This document shows, one piece after another, positions 26,672 to 36,244 of a DNA stretch of 64,000 nt. The DNA comes from Ww85 sp963745765 (GTDB taxonomy: Bacteria > Desulfobacterota > Desulfobulbia > Desulfobulbales > Desulfocapsaceae): the NCBI GenBank assembly GCA_963745765.1, contig CAVUYQ010000031.1, forward strand, positions 96,289-160,288, in the 5' to 3' direction. How positions within the stretch are numbered: position 1 is the stretch's first letter; every line of letters begins with the position of its first letter. The notes beneath the pieces were generated by a model. The model saw only the letters and a list, made by a program, of their open reading frames with translations. It searched no databases and was not told the origin of the DNA. The position numbers and the translations under genes are program-made.

Positions 26672-28922
26672 TTATTGATTCCGCTGCTTCTGCTTGACGT
26701 GTTCGATATTCTGGCGGGCAATCTCGACGAGTGAAAGATTCTCGCCACTATAGCCTTGCGGCGGACTTGCTGCCAGGTCGGTATCGGTCTCGATAACGCG
26801 CTCGTACATCTGGATGGCCTGCGGGTAGTTGCCTTCCTGTTCGTAGGCCACGCCGAGATTGATCAAGGCATAGGGATTATTGGGATTGATCTGCAGGGCT
26901 TTAATGAAGAACTCCTTGGCGGAGACGACCTCGCCCTTGCGCAGCTTCTCGTAACCACGGTCGGCGAGAATGACGGAGTGCTCAAGGTTTACCTCCCGGT
27001 GCAGCTCTTCTTTCACCTGGGGCAGCGCCACGCCGAGACGGTCTTCCTTTTCCAACGTAACACCGGCAATATCAGCAGGATTCTTGATGATATGGGGGGT
27101 GATGAAGATAAACATGTTCACCTTGGTATTGGTGGTTTGTTTGCGTTTTAAAAAGCCAGCCAATCAACGGGATATCTCCAAGCAGAGGAACTTTGTACTC
27201 AGCGAGCGTCGCATCCTGACCGATAATGCCGCCGATCACAATGGTATCCTTATCCCGCACCAGTACCGTGGTTTCAGCTGTCCGCTTAAATGTTGTCGGT
27301 CGAAAGGCATCCGCCTCCCCTCCCGGTTTGATCCGGCTTACCTCGGTGGAAATCTCCAGGCGCAAGGTCTCGGCCTGGCTGATTTGCGGGGTAATGGTCA
27401 GTTTGGTGGCAACATCTTTGTATTCGTACTGGGTATAATCCTGCTGCGATGAGGTGGTATTCTGGCTGGTGATATAGGGAACATTCTGTCCGACGAGTAT
27501 CTCCGCCTTCTTGTTATCCGTTGTCAGTATCTGAGGGGTAGAAATGATATTGATATCGGAATCACTCTGAAAGGCCCTTAACACCGCCGCTATATTGGGA
27601 AACGTTATACCGCCGATCTTGATGCCCTCTTTGAGCACGCCAAGGGAAAAACCGGCATTCAATGAAGGGGTATCCGGATCAAAAATACCAGAAATTTCTC
27701 CATAGGCGGGTTCTCCGCTGAAGCCCGTAACCAGCTTGCCGGTGCCATCGTCAAAGACACCGCCGGTCAGCCATTGTACCCCGACCTCAAAATTCCGGTC
27801 GGTATCAACTTCCATGATGAGCGCCTCGAGAAAGACCATCCGACGCGGGATATCGAGCTTCTCGATCACCGTTTCCAATACCTGGAATTCGTCCCGGGAG
27901 GCCGTAATTATAAGCGAATTTGTCTCCTCGTCAGGCATGATATTGACGTTTTTTGATATGGCCGGGGTCTTGCCGTCACTCTCTTCTGTTTTCGGCTCCT
28001 GCGGCAACGCATTGAGCACCTTGGCCAGTTCAGCCGCACGGGCATTCTGCAGGTAGACCACATGGATATTACCCTCACCGCGTTCAGCCTCGGTATCGAG
28101 CTTTTCGACCAGTTTCCTGACCCGGGCGGCATCGGCCGGTTCCGCCAGCACAATCAGCGTGTTGATGCGCTCGTACGGCACGACCTTTACCGGCGAGGAA
28201 ACAGCAGCAGCGCCCTTCTGGCCGCTGGCGGCCTTCTGGAAAATGGTATTAAGAAGGGTGGCGATTTTATTGGAGTTGGCATACTCCAGCGGAATGACCT
28301 CTATCTCTTCTCTGGAATACTCCACGTCAAGCGACTCGATGATCCCCATCAGTCGCTGAATGTTCGAGAGAATATCGGTTATAATCAGGATACCGGATTG
28401 GGTATGGGCAATGAGCACGGATGTTTTTGAAACGAGCGGCTGCAGGATTTTCTGCATTTCCGTCGGCGTTGTGTACTTCAACGGCACCAGTTGGGTGACC
28501 ACCCGATCTTCCGGGCGCAGATTCTGGCCTGGCCGTACGGTCTGAATATTCTGGGAGCGGGCCGCCACTGACGGTACTATCTTTATTACCGAGCCGGAGG
28601 CAACGGTGGTAAACCCCTGGATCTCAAGGACTGATTCAAAAACCTGGTAAGCATCGTTTTCCGATATCCGCGTCGGAGAAATGATCGTCACATTGCCTTT
28701 CACCGCCGGATCGACGATGAAGTTTTTTCCTGTTAATTCGCTGATATACTTGATGAACAGGTTGATGTCGACGTTGTCGAAATCGATGGTGATGTAGCGC
28801 TCCTCCGGGCCTTTTTCAGCCGCCTGAGCGATAGAAGGGACAAAACACTCCCCAACAATGCCTGCCGGCAGCAGGAAAACAGTGAGGAAGAATATAATAG
28901 CAAGCTGTTGTAATCGGCCCAT
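26672..28922 (-). CDS. gspD: Type II secretion secretin GspD with C-terminal TPR extension (frameshifted)
   Basis: ATG at 28922 with AGAGG upstream gives a signal peptide. N0 (ITIDFDNVDINLFIKYISEL) and three N-domains (VVTQLVPLKYTTPTEMQKIL, VIPLEYANSNKIATLLN, VVYLQNARAAELAKVLN) precede the secretin pore (VGQNVPYIT ... VLLGDIPLIGWLF). After one extra A at 27147-27155 the frame continues KRKQTTNTKVNMFIFITPHI and then a TPR (INLGVAYEQEGNYPQAIQMYERVI). The joined length is about 750 residues. It forms the outer-membrane pore of type II secretion or a related pilus. No other gsp gene is in the window. Confidence 0.92.
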
Positions 28923-29189
28923 CGTACCTCTGTAACATGCAATGAATCTGACTTCCGCCGTTGCCCGCCTGACCACACACGGAATCCAGTCTAGAAGTAT
29001 ACTGGTGCATCTAACGGGAAACAACTAATATTTCAAGACATATTCTCAGTTAATATCTTTTGCTCCGATGAATCGCTGATCACCAGGCGCAGCAACCAGG
29101 TTCTTCGTTCCATTTAAATCTGAGGGTTGCCCTCCCCCATTGACTCCCGGCAGCGGACTTCAGCCTAAGCCGGTATACGGTCATCGTCA

Positions 29190-30266
29190 TTACTGTCCGG
29201 CCTGAAAGCGGGCCCGGACTTGATCATCCTGGTCAAGAAACTCCAGGCTGTTTTCTTCGATCCGGTAGGTCTCGGTACTGTCTATCGCCTCGAGGAGGCG
29301 ATTCTCGGTTTCCATTCCTTCGGGGCAGGCCGTCCGGGTTAACGGGTCTCTTCGTACCAGGAAGACATCCCCTTTTATCAGATATGTTCCCGTTATTTTG
29401 TTGCAGCCGCCAAATCCCTGGACTTTCTTGTCAGGCATAAACTGCAGGTAAGGGATGATGTTGTCCATGTTCGGTCCCGCCCCGCTGCCGTCTATTTCAA
29501 CGAGCCGCCAATAGGTATCGGTCAGACTTTTCCGTATCTTGTTACCGTCACAGTCCTCGTTTGGGTAAAAGCGCCGAAACTGGTCTATGACAATCTCATC
29601 TTCTCCCTTGGCAGAGCCGACGGCACGGACGTTCTCAAGCCTGCCCAGAATAGACAGGAGCACCGGCTCGTTCTGCAGGTGCGGGGTATTATAATATTCC
29701 TGCAACACCTTTTTGTAATCTCCCTGCTTCTCGACGGGAAAGCGATTACCGGCAGCGCATTCAGTGAAATAACCTCTATTGTTCTGGACATGGAACATGC
29801 CCCGGAGCTTTACAAGATCATTGAACGGATCGACTTCAGGACTGCGTACAAGTCCGTACTGTATCTGCTGGTCGCTTCCCTGCCATTCCAGAAAGGAAAG
29901 GTGTTCATTATCCTGCAGTTCGTAGCTCTTCAAGCTCCCTTTCTGCTTGCCGAGGATGAGCACCTTGTCCTCGGCTGAGTAGCGGTATCTACCCATCTGC
30001 GACTCGATAGTATCTCCGGCCGCGCCATTGCTGTTTACAGACCGCTTGCGAAGCTGATAGAGATGATCAGCACGCAGATTCAGGACTATATCTACCCGCT
30101 CGCAATCGGCACAGGATATCTCCCCGATAAAGGTTGCCGGCAGAGCAAAGGGCAGGACCGTTCCGCTTTCGGGCTCAGCCGGCACGGTTACCTGGCTGTT
30201 CTTGTCCGCGCAGGCAGCCAGGATACAGCTAAATGCCAGGATAACAAGGGAATACACTATTCGCAT
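29190..30266 (-). CDS. NlpE N-terminal plus META (HslJ-like) domain lipoprotein
   Basis: ATG at 30266 gives a signal peptide and lipobox LAAC. After a short linker comes an NlpE-type domain (GEISCADCERVDIVLNL ... YQLRKRSV) with its CxxC pair, and from about residue 240 a META/HslJ domain (TYWRLVEIDGSG ... GFGGCNKITGTYLIKGD ... LTRTACPEGMETENRLLEAI). About 358 residues. NlpE lipoproteins sense outer-membrane and copper stress; META domains occur in heat-inducible envelope proteins. The combination suggests an envelope-stress lipoprotein. The frame is open to 30488 but that part lacks support. Confidence 0.85.
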   Translation of the reverse strand: MRIVYSLVILAFSCILAACADKNSQVTVPAEPESGTVLPFALPATFIGEISCADCERVDIVLNLRADHLYQLRKRSVNSNGAAGDTIESQMGRYRYSAEDKVLILGKQKGSLKSYELQDNEHLSFLEWQGSDQQIQYGLVRSPEVDPFNDLVKLRGMFHVQNNRGYFTECAAGNRFPVEKQGDYKKVLQEYYNTPHLQNEPVLLSILGRLENVRAVGSAKGEDEIVIDQFRRFYPNEDCDGNKIRKSLTDTYWRLVEIDGSGAGPNMDNIIPYLQFMPDKKVQGFGGCNKITGTYLIKGDVFLVRRDPLTRTACPEGMETENRLLEAIDSTETYRIEENSLEFLDQDDQVRARFQAGQ

Positions 30267-30646
30267 GATTCTCACACCAAAGCAGGACCATGATACATAT
30301 GCATCGTTGGTTTTTTTATTTTTATGCTGATCTGCAACTTTATGCATATACATCAGTATATGCCAGTTATTTTCTTCAACAATACTATTCCACCTGTCAG
30401 GAAAACACAAATAGATGCAACCGGTAAAGGCCGAATACTGTTTAGACAAGGCAGGTGGCAGCAACAAGGTTTTCCCGGGTCCACCCATGCCGTGAACCTG
30501 TTCTTCTCTGCAACAGGTGCCGAAAGTGATGACAAAAACGAACTTTTACCCTATCTTGAAACGCTGATGGACAGACTGACAATTATGCAAAGCGGTCATA
30601 AGTCAAGACTGGTCAGACTGAAATCAAGATAACATATCCAGCCTCC
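30267..30646. other. Intergenic region with a possible short ORF
   Basis: This 380-base gap separates the lipoprotein and the HtrA gene, transcribed divergently. It probably carries both promoters. A plus-strand frame ends at 30632 (ending HKSRLVRLKSR), 14 bases before the HtrA start, and has plausible coding texture in its last 40 codons, but no recognisable domain or ribosome-binding site. Confidence 0.25.
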
Positions 30647-31784
30647 ATGATGATTATGACAAGACACCTGATTAGCCCCATTGTTTCAACCCTGCTCACG
30701 CTGTCCTTCCTGACCATGATGAGCCACGCGGCGTCACTGCCGCCATCACGTGAACAGGCGATACAGAGTGCAGACCTGTTCACCGCGATCATCGAAAAAA
30801 CCAGGCCGGGTGTCGTCTTTATCGATGTCAAAAGCCAGAGTTCGGCCAGCAGAAAAGGAAACAAGCCAGGAGAAATCGTTTTTCAACGACCCCGAAATCA
30901 AGCGTTTTTTCAACACCGAGAAAGAGAGCGACACGCCCTCCTCCTGGCACCAGGAAACAACCTATAACCGGGGGTCCGGCTTCATCATCAGTCAGGACGG
31001 CTACATCCTGACCAACAGTCATGTGATCAAGAACGCGGTCGAGGTCACGGTCACGCTGACCGATCGAAGACAATATCCTGCCAAGGTTATCGGGGCCGAT
31101 TCCCGTTCGGACATCGGTCTCATTAAAATTGCGGCGGAATCCCTTACCGCGCTCCCGCTGGGCTCATCGGAAAAGCTAAAAGCCGGCGAATGGGTGCTTG
31201 CCTTCGGCTCTCCCTATGAATACATCCAGTCGGTTACCGCTGGCATTATCAGTGCCACCGGAAGAAACAGCCTCGGCATCAGCGACTACGAAGATTACAT
31301 TCAGACAGATGCCGCCATCAATCCCGGCAACTCCGGCGGCCCGCTGGTCAATATCCGCGGTGAGGTGATCGGCATCAATACCGCCTATATCACCCAGACC
31401 GGGGGGTACATGGGGGTTGGTTTTGCGGTACCGGTGGACATGGCAAAAACTGTCTCGGAACAGCTGCAGAAAAACGGCACAATCACCCGGGGCTGGCTCG
31501 GGGTCGCCCTGAAGGACGCCACCTATGATGACCTGAAAAAGCAGAAACTGGAGCCGGCCACCCATGGTGCCCGCGTCATTGAAATCCAGGATAATTCCCC
31601 TGCCGCGAAGACGGACCTGGGCAAACAGGACCTCATCGTCAGCCTGAACGATTCACCCATCGACGGGGCAGCTGACCTGAGAAACAGGATATCCCTGGCT
31701 GAACCGGGAACACTGGTAACACTCGGCTTCTACCGCAACGGCACCTACTTTACAACCAGCGTCCGGTTGGGAACCCTGAAGTAA
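30647..31784 (+). CDS. HtrA/DegP-like periplasmic serine protease (frameshifted)
   Basis: The first frame gives a signal peptide (MTRHLISPIVSTLLTLSF) and ADLFTAIIEKTRPGVVFIDV; the second carries the trypsin-like catalytic triad: His in ILTNSHVIKNA, Asp in SRSDIGLIKI and Ser in INPGNSGGPLV, followed by one PDZ domain (GWLGVALKDATYDDLKK ... GKQDLIVSLNDSPIDG). The frames join around 30845-30865 with one extra base. The joined protein is about 378 residues with a single PDZ, like DegS or small HtrA proteins. It should degrade misfolded envelope proteins. Confidence 0.88.
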
Positions 31785-31785
31785 C

Positions 31786-32012
31786 TGAAGAAAGACAGTT
31801 CCTCCAGCATCAATTCGAATGAGCCACTGTGCCGTAATTCTCCCCATTGACTCGCAGCCGGGCACCGTGGAATCTGACGACAAAGGGGTTTGACCTTTCC
31901 GGGCGCAGCGAGTTTCAAACTCCCGTCAGATTTCATGGCACGCAGGTTGCCCGCAGGGCCGAATGTCACGGGGTGCCCTTTCTTTTGGTTCTTTTCTTTG
32001 GGCACGCAAAGA
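31786..32012. repeat. Intergenic repeat with GGGCACGCAAAGAAAA-type inverted motif
   Basis: The stretch CACGGGGTGCCCTTTC, then TTTTCTTTGGGCACGCAAAG, matches a repeat motif common between genes in many Proteobacteria. No coding capacity is evident. It follows the HtrA stop directly. Confidence 0.55.
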
Positions 32013-32047
32013 AAATGAACAAAATAAGATATACTCTTTCTAAAGAC

Positions 32048-32074
32048 TTATTAAGTATTCTGGCACCGTAATTA
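32048..32074. repeat. Solo degenerate REP arm
   Basis: TTATTAAGTATTCTGGCACC then GTAATTA is a diverged single copy of the arm used in the REPIN elements. It directly precedes the vapC remnant and may mark where that gene was cut. Confidence 0.65.
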
Positions 32075-32089
32075 TTCCGGGAGATTGAT

Positions 32090-32257
32090 TTGAACAGCAA
32101 TCTGGCTATCCAGGCAGCCAAAATCAGTTTTGATCAGAAGATACCCATGGCTGATGCCATAATTCTGGCAACCGCTCGGGCTTACAGGGCCACCGTTTGG
32201 ACCCAGGATGAAGATTTTGCTGGAATGAGTGATGTAAAGTATTTTGAGAAAGCCTGA
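32090..32257 (+). pseudogene. C-terminal remnant of a PIN-domain (VapC-like) toxin
   Basis: An open frame of 55 codons (from a TTG with no clear ribosome-binding site) encodes KIPMADAIILATARAYRA then TVWTQDEDFAG. This is the last third of a PIN nuclease, including the third acidic residue (ADAI) and the TxDxDF tail. The N-terminal acidic residues are missing and a REP arm lies immediately upstream. It is a broken toxin next to an intact VapBC pair of a different subfamily. Confidence 0.7.
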
Positions 32258-32401
32258 GTCGCTTGTCTTCGACGCGAGTTAATCACTGCCCCCGTAATTA
32301 TACAGTAGCGGCCGCTTCGCTCCTCTTCTCGATAACTTGACAAACCGGGAGTATAACGTTATCCTGTAAAGCAAATACATAGAATATATTTGGAGGAAAA
32401 C

Positions 32402-32626
32402 ATGGCTCAACTGCATTGTTATGTCCCGGATGAAATAGCGGAACGACTCCAGCGGAAAGCTGAACACGCCCATCTGTCTGTATCTAAATATCTCGCTCGT
32501 CTCGTGAAAAAAGAGATTTATTCTGGCTGGCCCGATAATTATTTCGATCTTTTTGGTTCGTGGGAAGGAACGCCTCTTGAACGACCTGAACAGGGTGAGT
32601 ATGAGCGACGCCAGGAGTTCAAGTAA
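32402..32626 (+). CDS. VapB-like antitoxin
   Basis: ATG at 32402 with GGAGG 5 bases upstream. 74 residues: an N-terminal ribbon-helix-helix-like segment (CYVPDEIAERLQRKAEHAHLSVSKYLARLVKKE) that should bind its own promoter, then an acidic and aromatic tail (YFDLFGSWEGTPLERPEQGE) that should block the toxin. The stop TAA is directly followed by the toxin ATG, a typical antitoxin-first arrangement with translational coupling. Confidence 0.82.
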   Translation: MAQLHCYVPDEIAERLQRKAEHAHLSVSKYLARLVKKEIYSGWPDNYFDLFGSWEGTPLERPEQGEYERRQEFK

Positions 32627-33025
32627 ATGTACTTACTCGACAGTAATGTCTGCATCCATCTGCTCAACGAAAGGCATAGCGGGATAGAGCAGAATTTTCG
32701 TTCACATTCTCCTTCTGAAATCGCCCTATGCAGTATTGTCAAAGCAGAGTTGCTATTCGGTGCAAGACACAGCCGGCGCGTGAATGCTAACCTGCAGCGC
32801 TTGGCACAATTTTTTGCACCGCTGACGAGTATACCTTTTGACGACCGTTGTGCAGAAGAATATGCTCAAATCCGGACAGATTTGACTGCCCGGGGAAAGG
32901 TAATCGGCCCAAACGATATGCTGATTGCAGCTATTGCCCGTGCACATGACGCTATCCTGGTGACACACAACATTGCTGAATTTAGTCGAATTGTCGGCAT
33001 CAGAATTGAAGATTGGGAAAATTAA
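32627..33025 (+). CDS. VapC-like PIN-domain toxin ribonuclease
   Basis: 132 residues. Conserved acidic residues of the Mg-dependent PIN active site are visible: LLDSNVCI (Asp5), IVKAELLFGA (Glu) and IGPNDMLIAAIARA (Asp), with VTHNIAEFSRI near the end. Such toxins cut tRNA or rRNA when the antitoxin is degraded. It starts immediately after the antitoxin stop. Both genes look intact. A palindromic repeat follows within 10 bases. Confidence 0.9.
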   Translation: MYLLDSNVCIHLLNERHSGIEQNFRSHSPSEIALCSIVKAELLFGARHSRRVNANLQRLAQFFAPLTSIPFDDRCAEEYAQIRTDLTARGKVIGPNDMLIAAIARAHDAILVTHNIAEFSRIVGIRIEDWEN

Positions 33026-33030
33026 GGGCA

Positions 33031-33161
33031 CCTTGAATCATTCGATTATTCGATCGAGATCAAGGCATGCGAGAAATTTTGCCGCAGGTATATAGTCAAT
33101 ATCCCGAGGATAAAATTTTGAGCATAACGACGAGATCGAGCGAAAAGGCAATTATTCAAGG
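33031..33161. repeat. Dispersed palindromic repeat family B, copy 2
   Basis: Ends CCTTGAAT and ATTCAAGG form an inverted pair; the core is CCGCAGGTATATAGTCAATA then CCGAGGATAAAATTTTGAGC. It is closely related to the copies at 38.5 and 41.9 kb. Located directly after vapC. Confidence 0.78.
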
Positions 33162-33247
33162 GGCCCTCAAGGCAAGACTGCGGTCTTATTTTTGTCATTT
33201 TAGTTCAATAATTTCAAAATGTTTGCAGATGGGTCAGCCTCATTTCT

Positions 33248-33311
33248 AATTAAGTATACTGTCACCGTAATTCCGTGCTTTCGAATTAAGTATACTGGCA
33301 CCGTAATTTTT
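33248..33311. repeat. Two solo REP arms in direct orientation
   Basis: AATTAAGTATACTGTCACCG and AATTAAGTATACTGGCACCG lie about 37 bp apart in the same orientation, each followed by TAATT. Unlike the REPIN copies they cannot fold together. Confidence 0.8.
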
Positions 33312-33392
33312 CCTTTTCAATTTTTCTGCCAGAACATACACTACTAGTGTAAGCACCCCAAACAAATATCATTTAAACATCAAGTTATTGCT

Positions 33393-34939
33393 ATGCACTA
33401 TATATTGCTGCTTTTTATCATATTTATCGCGGGATGCAGTTCAGAACCAGAGAAGACCATGGTCGCTGCGACGGTCCCGCCGATGTTTACGAGCCCGGAA
33501 CAAACGGTGCCGCCCGCCAAAGAAAGTGCTGAAACTGTCGCGCCGGTTGCATCCGCCGGCCAGATCATCGAGCTGAACGATGAGCTTCTGACCCTGGAAA
33601 AAGGCGAATCGTTCAGCTTCCAGGAACCGGGGAAAGCCCCCGTTCTGCTGGAGATCACCAATCGCTTCAAAGAGAGCGGCGGCAATGTCACCATTTCCGG
33701 GTCCGGGCAGGGCAGTTCCGGGCCCTATCGTCTTACCGCCACCATCGGCGCGGCAGGGGCCTACGGCCGTATCGAGACACCGACCACCATCTACCGGATT
33801 ACCGTCAATAACGGAAAAACCGTGCTGATAGATCTTAACGGCCCGGGAAATATCATCGTCCCAAAAGATAAAAACGATGCCCTCATTCCTCCGGGAACCC
33901 CTGCAAGGAATTCCGCACAGAACAGCCAGCCATCTCTTGCCGCAGAACCGCTTGCCGCCGAGTCCCCGCCGCTGGTGACCGGCAAAACGACCATCGACCT
34001 GATGATCCTCTACACCCCCGGCATGGCCGCCGCCCACCCCGGCACCGATCTTGAAACACGGCTCAACGCACTGGTCGGATATGCCAACGCCGCCTACGCC
34101 GCCAGCGGGGTGGACATCTACCTGCGGCTGGTGCATGCCGAGCAGATCACTTACACCGACAGCAATTCCAACGCAACTGCCCTTGCCAACCTTACCTATG
34201 GTGCCACTCCTTTTGCCGGTGTCGAGGCACTGCGCCAGCTGCATGGCGCCGACCTGGTCACCCTGGTCAGGCCGTATGATTACCCAACCAGGAAGGCTGC
34301 GGTATTGCCTGGCTTAACGGCAGTGACGGAACAATAGCGGATGATTCAGCCTACGGCTATTCGGTGGTCAGTGACGGCAGTGAATTCGTCTGTCCCTACA
34401 CCTATTATTGTCTGGAACTCACCCTGACCCATGAACTGGGCCACAACATGGGCTCCGCCCACGACCGGGAACACCATGCAGACCCGCTACCTCGCCGGTC
34501 TATCCCTACTCCTACGGTTACGGACGCTATAACGACAATAACAACAACGGCTCCTATGATGACGGAGAAGGACTTTTCGGTACGATCATGAGCTATATCT
34601 CCCCTGAACGGGACGTCTTTTCCAACCCGGCCCTGAGCTGCACCGGCAGCGACTCTGCAACATACCCCTGCGGAATCGATGAGAATGACCCGACCAACGC
34701 GGCCAACAACAGCCTGTCCCTGAACAATGTTGCCGCCGACATTGCCGCCTTCGTCCGCCTCCCAATACAGCGGAGACATCGATAACAGCGGCGCGGTAAC
34801 CCTTGAAGATACCGTCAAATCCCTGCTTATCATCTCGGGCCGGACGCCGGCGGGAGAAATCGACAAATACGAGGACATCAACGGCGACGGCAGGATCGGC
34901 CTGGAGGAGGCGATCTTTTCCCTGCAGCAGCAACAGTAA
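33393..34939 (+). pseudogene. Secreted zinc metalloprotease with C-terminal dockerin-like domain (three frameshifts)
   Basis: It starts with a lipoprotein-type signal (LLLFIIFIAGC). A catalytic domain begins near residue 200 (TIDLMILYTPGMAA) and contains HELGHNMGSAHD, the HExxHxxGxxH zinc site of reprolysin-like proteases, then GTIMSYISP (Met-turn). The C-terminus has two EF-hand-like repeats (DIDNSGAVTLED and DINGDGRIGLEE), as in dockerins. The frames join near 34285-34300, 34480-34495 and 34755-34765, giving about 515 residues. Two cohesin-like genes follow. It would be an extracellular protease; the indels may be errors. Confidence 0.78.
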
Positions 34940-35101
34940 GAGCCTTCATTCAGCTGATGCAAATAAAAAGGGCCTCCCATCGTCCTGTCAGCAGTGCCTT
35001 ACACAATCTCTTGACACCTGGAATTATTCAATATATCGTGAATCTTCAGAATTGAATTTCCAACCCGTTCAGATTAAATAACTGGCTAAACCGGCAAGAA
35101 C

Positions 35102-35566
35102 GTGACTCAACCAAAACTCAGTTCCTGTATCATGGCGCTCTGCGCGATGATTTTTCTTTTTCAGCCCGGCCTGCTGCGTGCCTCGGACGCACAGCTGAGC
35201 CTTGTGCCGCAAAGCCCGGAAAATCCGGGAAACATCGCCCTGGTTATCGATCATGCCGAAAAAATCGCCGGCCTGAAGATCATCTTCACCTACGACAGCA
35301 ACCTTCTGTCGTTTGTCAAAGCGACCAAAGCCAAAGCCACGTCCTCCTTCATGCATGTCGTCAATGACAAAAGCCCGGGAAAAATCATCGTAGTCATGGC
35401 CAGTGCCAAAGGTATAACCGGAGACAATCTTCCCCTTCTGCACCTGGAATTCACCCGCACCGAAAACTTCCCGGACAAGGTGCGCACCATTAGTGTAAAC
35501 CAGGTCCAGCTGATGGACGAGAATCTCAAGGAAATCAAGGGAAACAACCCGGAATACCGCTTCTGA
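35102..35566 (+). CDS. Secreted cohesin-like domain protein
   Basis: 154 residues from a GTG start with a signal peptide (IMALCAMIFLFQPGLLRA). The mature part reads as one cohesin-type beta-sandwich: GNIALVIDHAEKIAGLKIIF then TYDSNLLSFVKA, a segment with VMASAKGITGDNLPLLHLEF, and a final strand SVNQVQLMDENLKEI. Cohesins bind dockerins. The gene is about 160 bases after a metalloprotease that carries a dockerin-like tail. Assignment is by pattern, without a profile search. Confidence 0.65.
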   Translation: MTQPKLSSCIMALCAMIFLFQPGLLRASDAQLSLVPQSPENPGNIALVIDHAEKIAGLKIIFTYDSNLLSFVKATKAKATSSFMHVVNDKSPGKIIVVMASAKGITGDNLPLLHLEFTRTENFPDKVRTISVNQVQLMDENLKEIKGNNPEYRF

Positions 35567-35707
35567 CCGGTTCCTTTTTTGCTGGTTTTCCCGCCTCTGC
35601 CTGGAAGAACTATACCCTCCTTTTTCTATTTCCTTATCCCCGGCAATGTGCTATAGTAACAGTGTGGACAATGTATTTTCAAGCCATACCTGATTGCCAG
35701 GAGACCT

Positions 35708-36130
35708 ATGAAGCACCCGATAACCCTCGTGACAAGCGTTACCATACTGGTACTGTTTGTTGTTTCTCTTCTGCCGTGGACATCCATCCAGCCGGCGGGA
35801 ACGGGTGATCTGCGTGCGGCCATTCTCGAAATTCAGAACCTTCAAAAAACAGCCGCGTCCCCGGCTTCGGATCTCCGGCCTGATTTTGTCAAGACCATAA
35901 GCGCCCTTCGCGCGGCTGCCGGGATCAACACCCTGGTCACCGGCAAAACCAACGCTGCCGATTCCGATTCCCCGAAAATTACCGTCTGCGTGAGGATCCC
36001 CTATCTTTTACCCGACAGCACGATGATTCATAGCATTGGCGGCGAACATGAACTTGCACCGTTCGCCTTTTACTCTCACTATCAATCGCACACCCAAGCG
36101 CCTGACACCAGGCCTCCGATATTTTCCTGA
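35708..36130 (+). CDS. Small secreted or membrane-anchored protein of unknown function
   Basis: 140 residues. One N-terminal hydrophobic segment (VTSVTILVLFVVSLLPW) could be an anchor or signal. The rest is soluble and without a recognised motif. GAGAC occurs shortly before the ATG. It is between two cohesin-like genes on the same strand and may belong to the same surface module. Confidence 0.55.
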   Translation: MKHPITLVTSVTILVLFVVSLLPWTSIQPAGTGDLRAAILEIQNLQKTAASPASDLRPDFVKTISALRAAAGINTLVTGKTNAADSDSPKITVCVRIPYLLPDSTMIHSIGGEHELAPFAFYSHYQSHTQAPDTRPPIFS

Positions 36131-36244
36131 TTAGCGGACGTGTAAATAGGTTTTCCCAAGTCCTCCTTAAAATATAAAGAGGAACCCGGAAAAACCGTAT
36201 CTGCTCAAGCGCCTCACGGCGCAAACTACAATCAGGAAAACAAC

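Noticed and set aside
34300..34340. Natural stop ending the metalloprotease before its zinc site
   Set aside because: The zinc motif and dockerin-like tail continue in adjacent frames at the right spacing, so a frameshift is more likely than a short protein.
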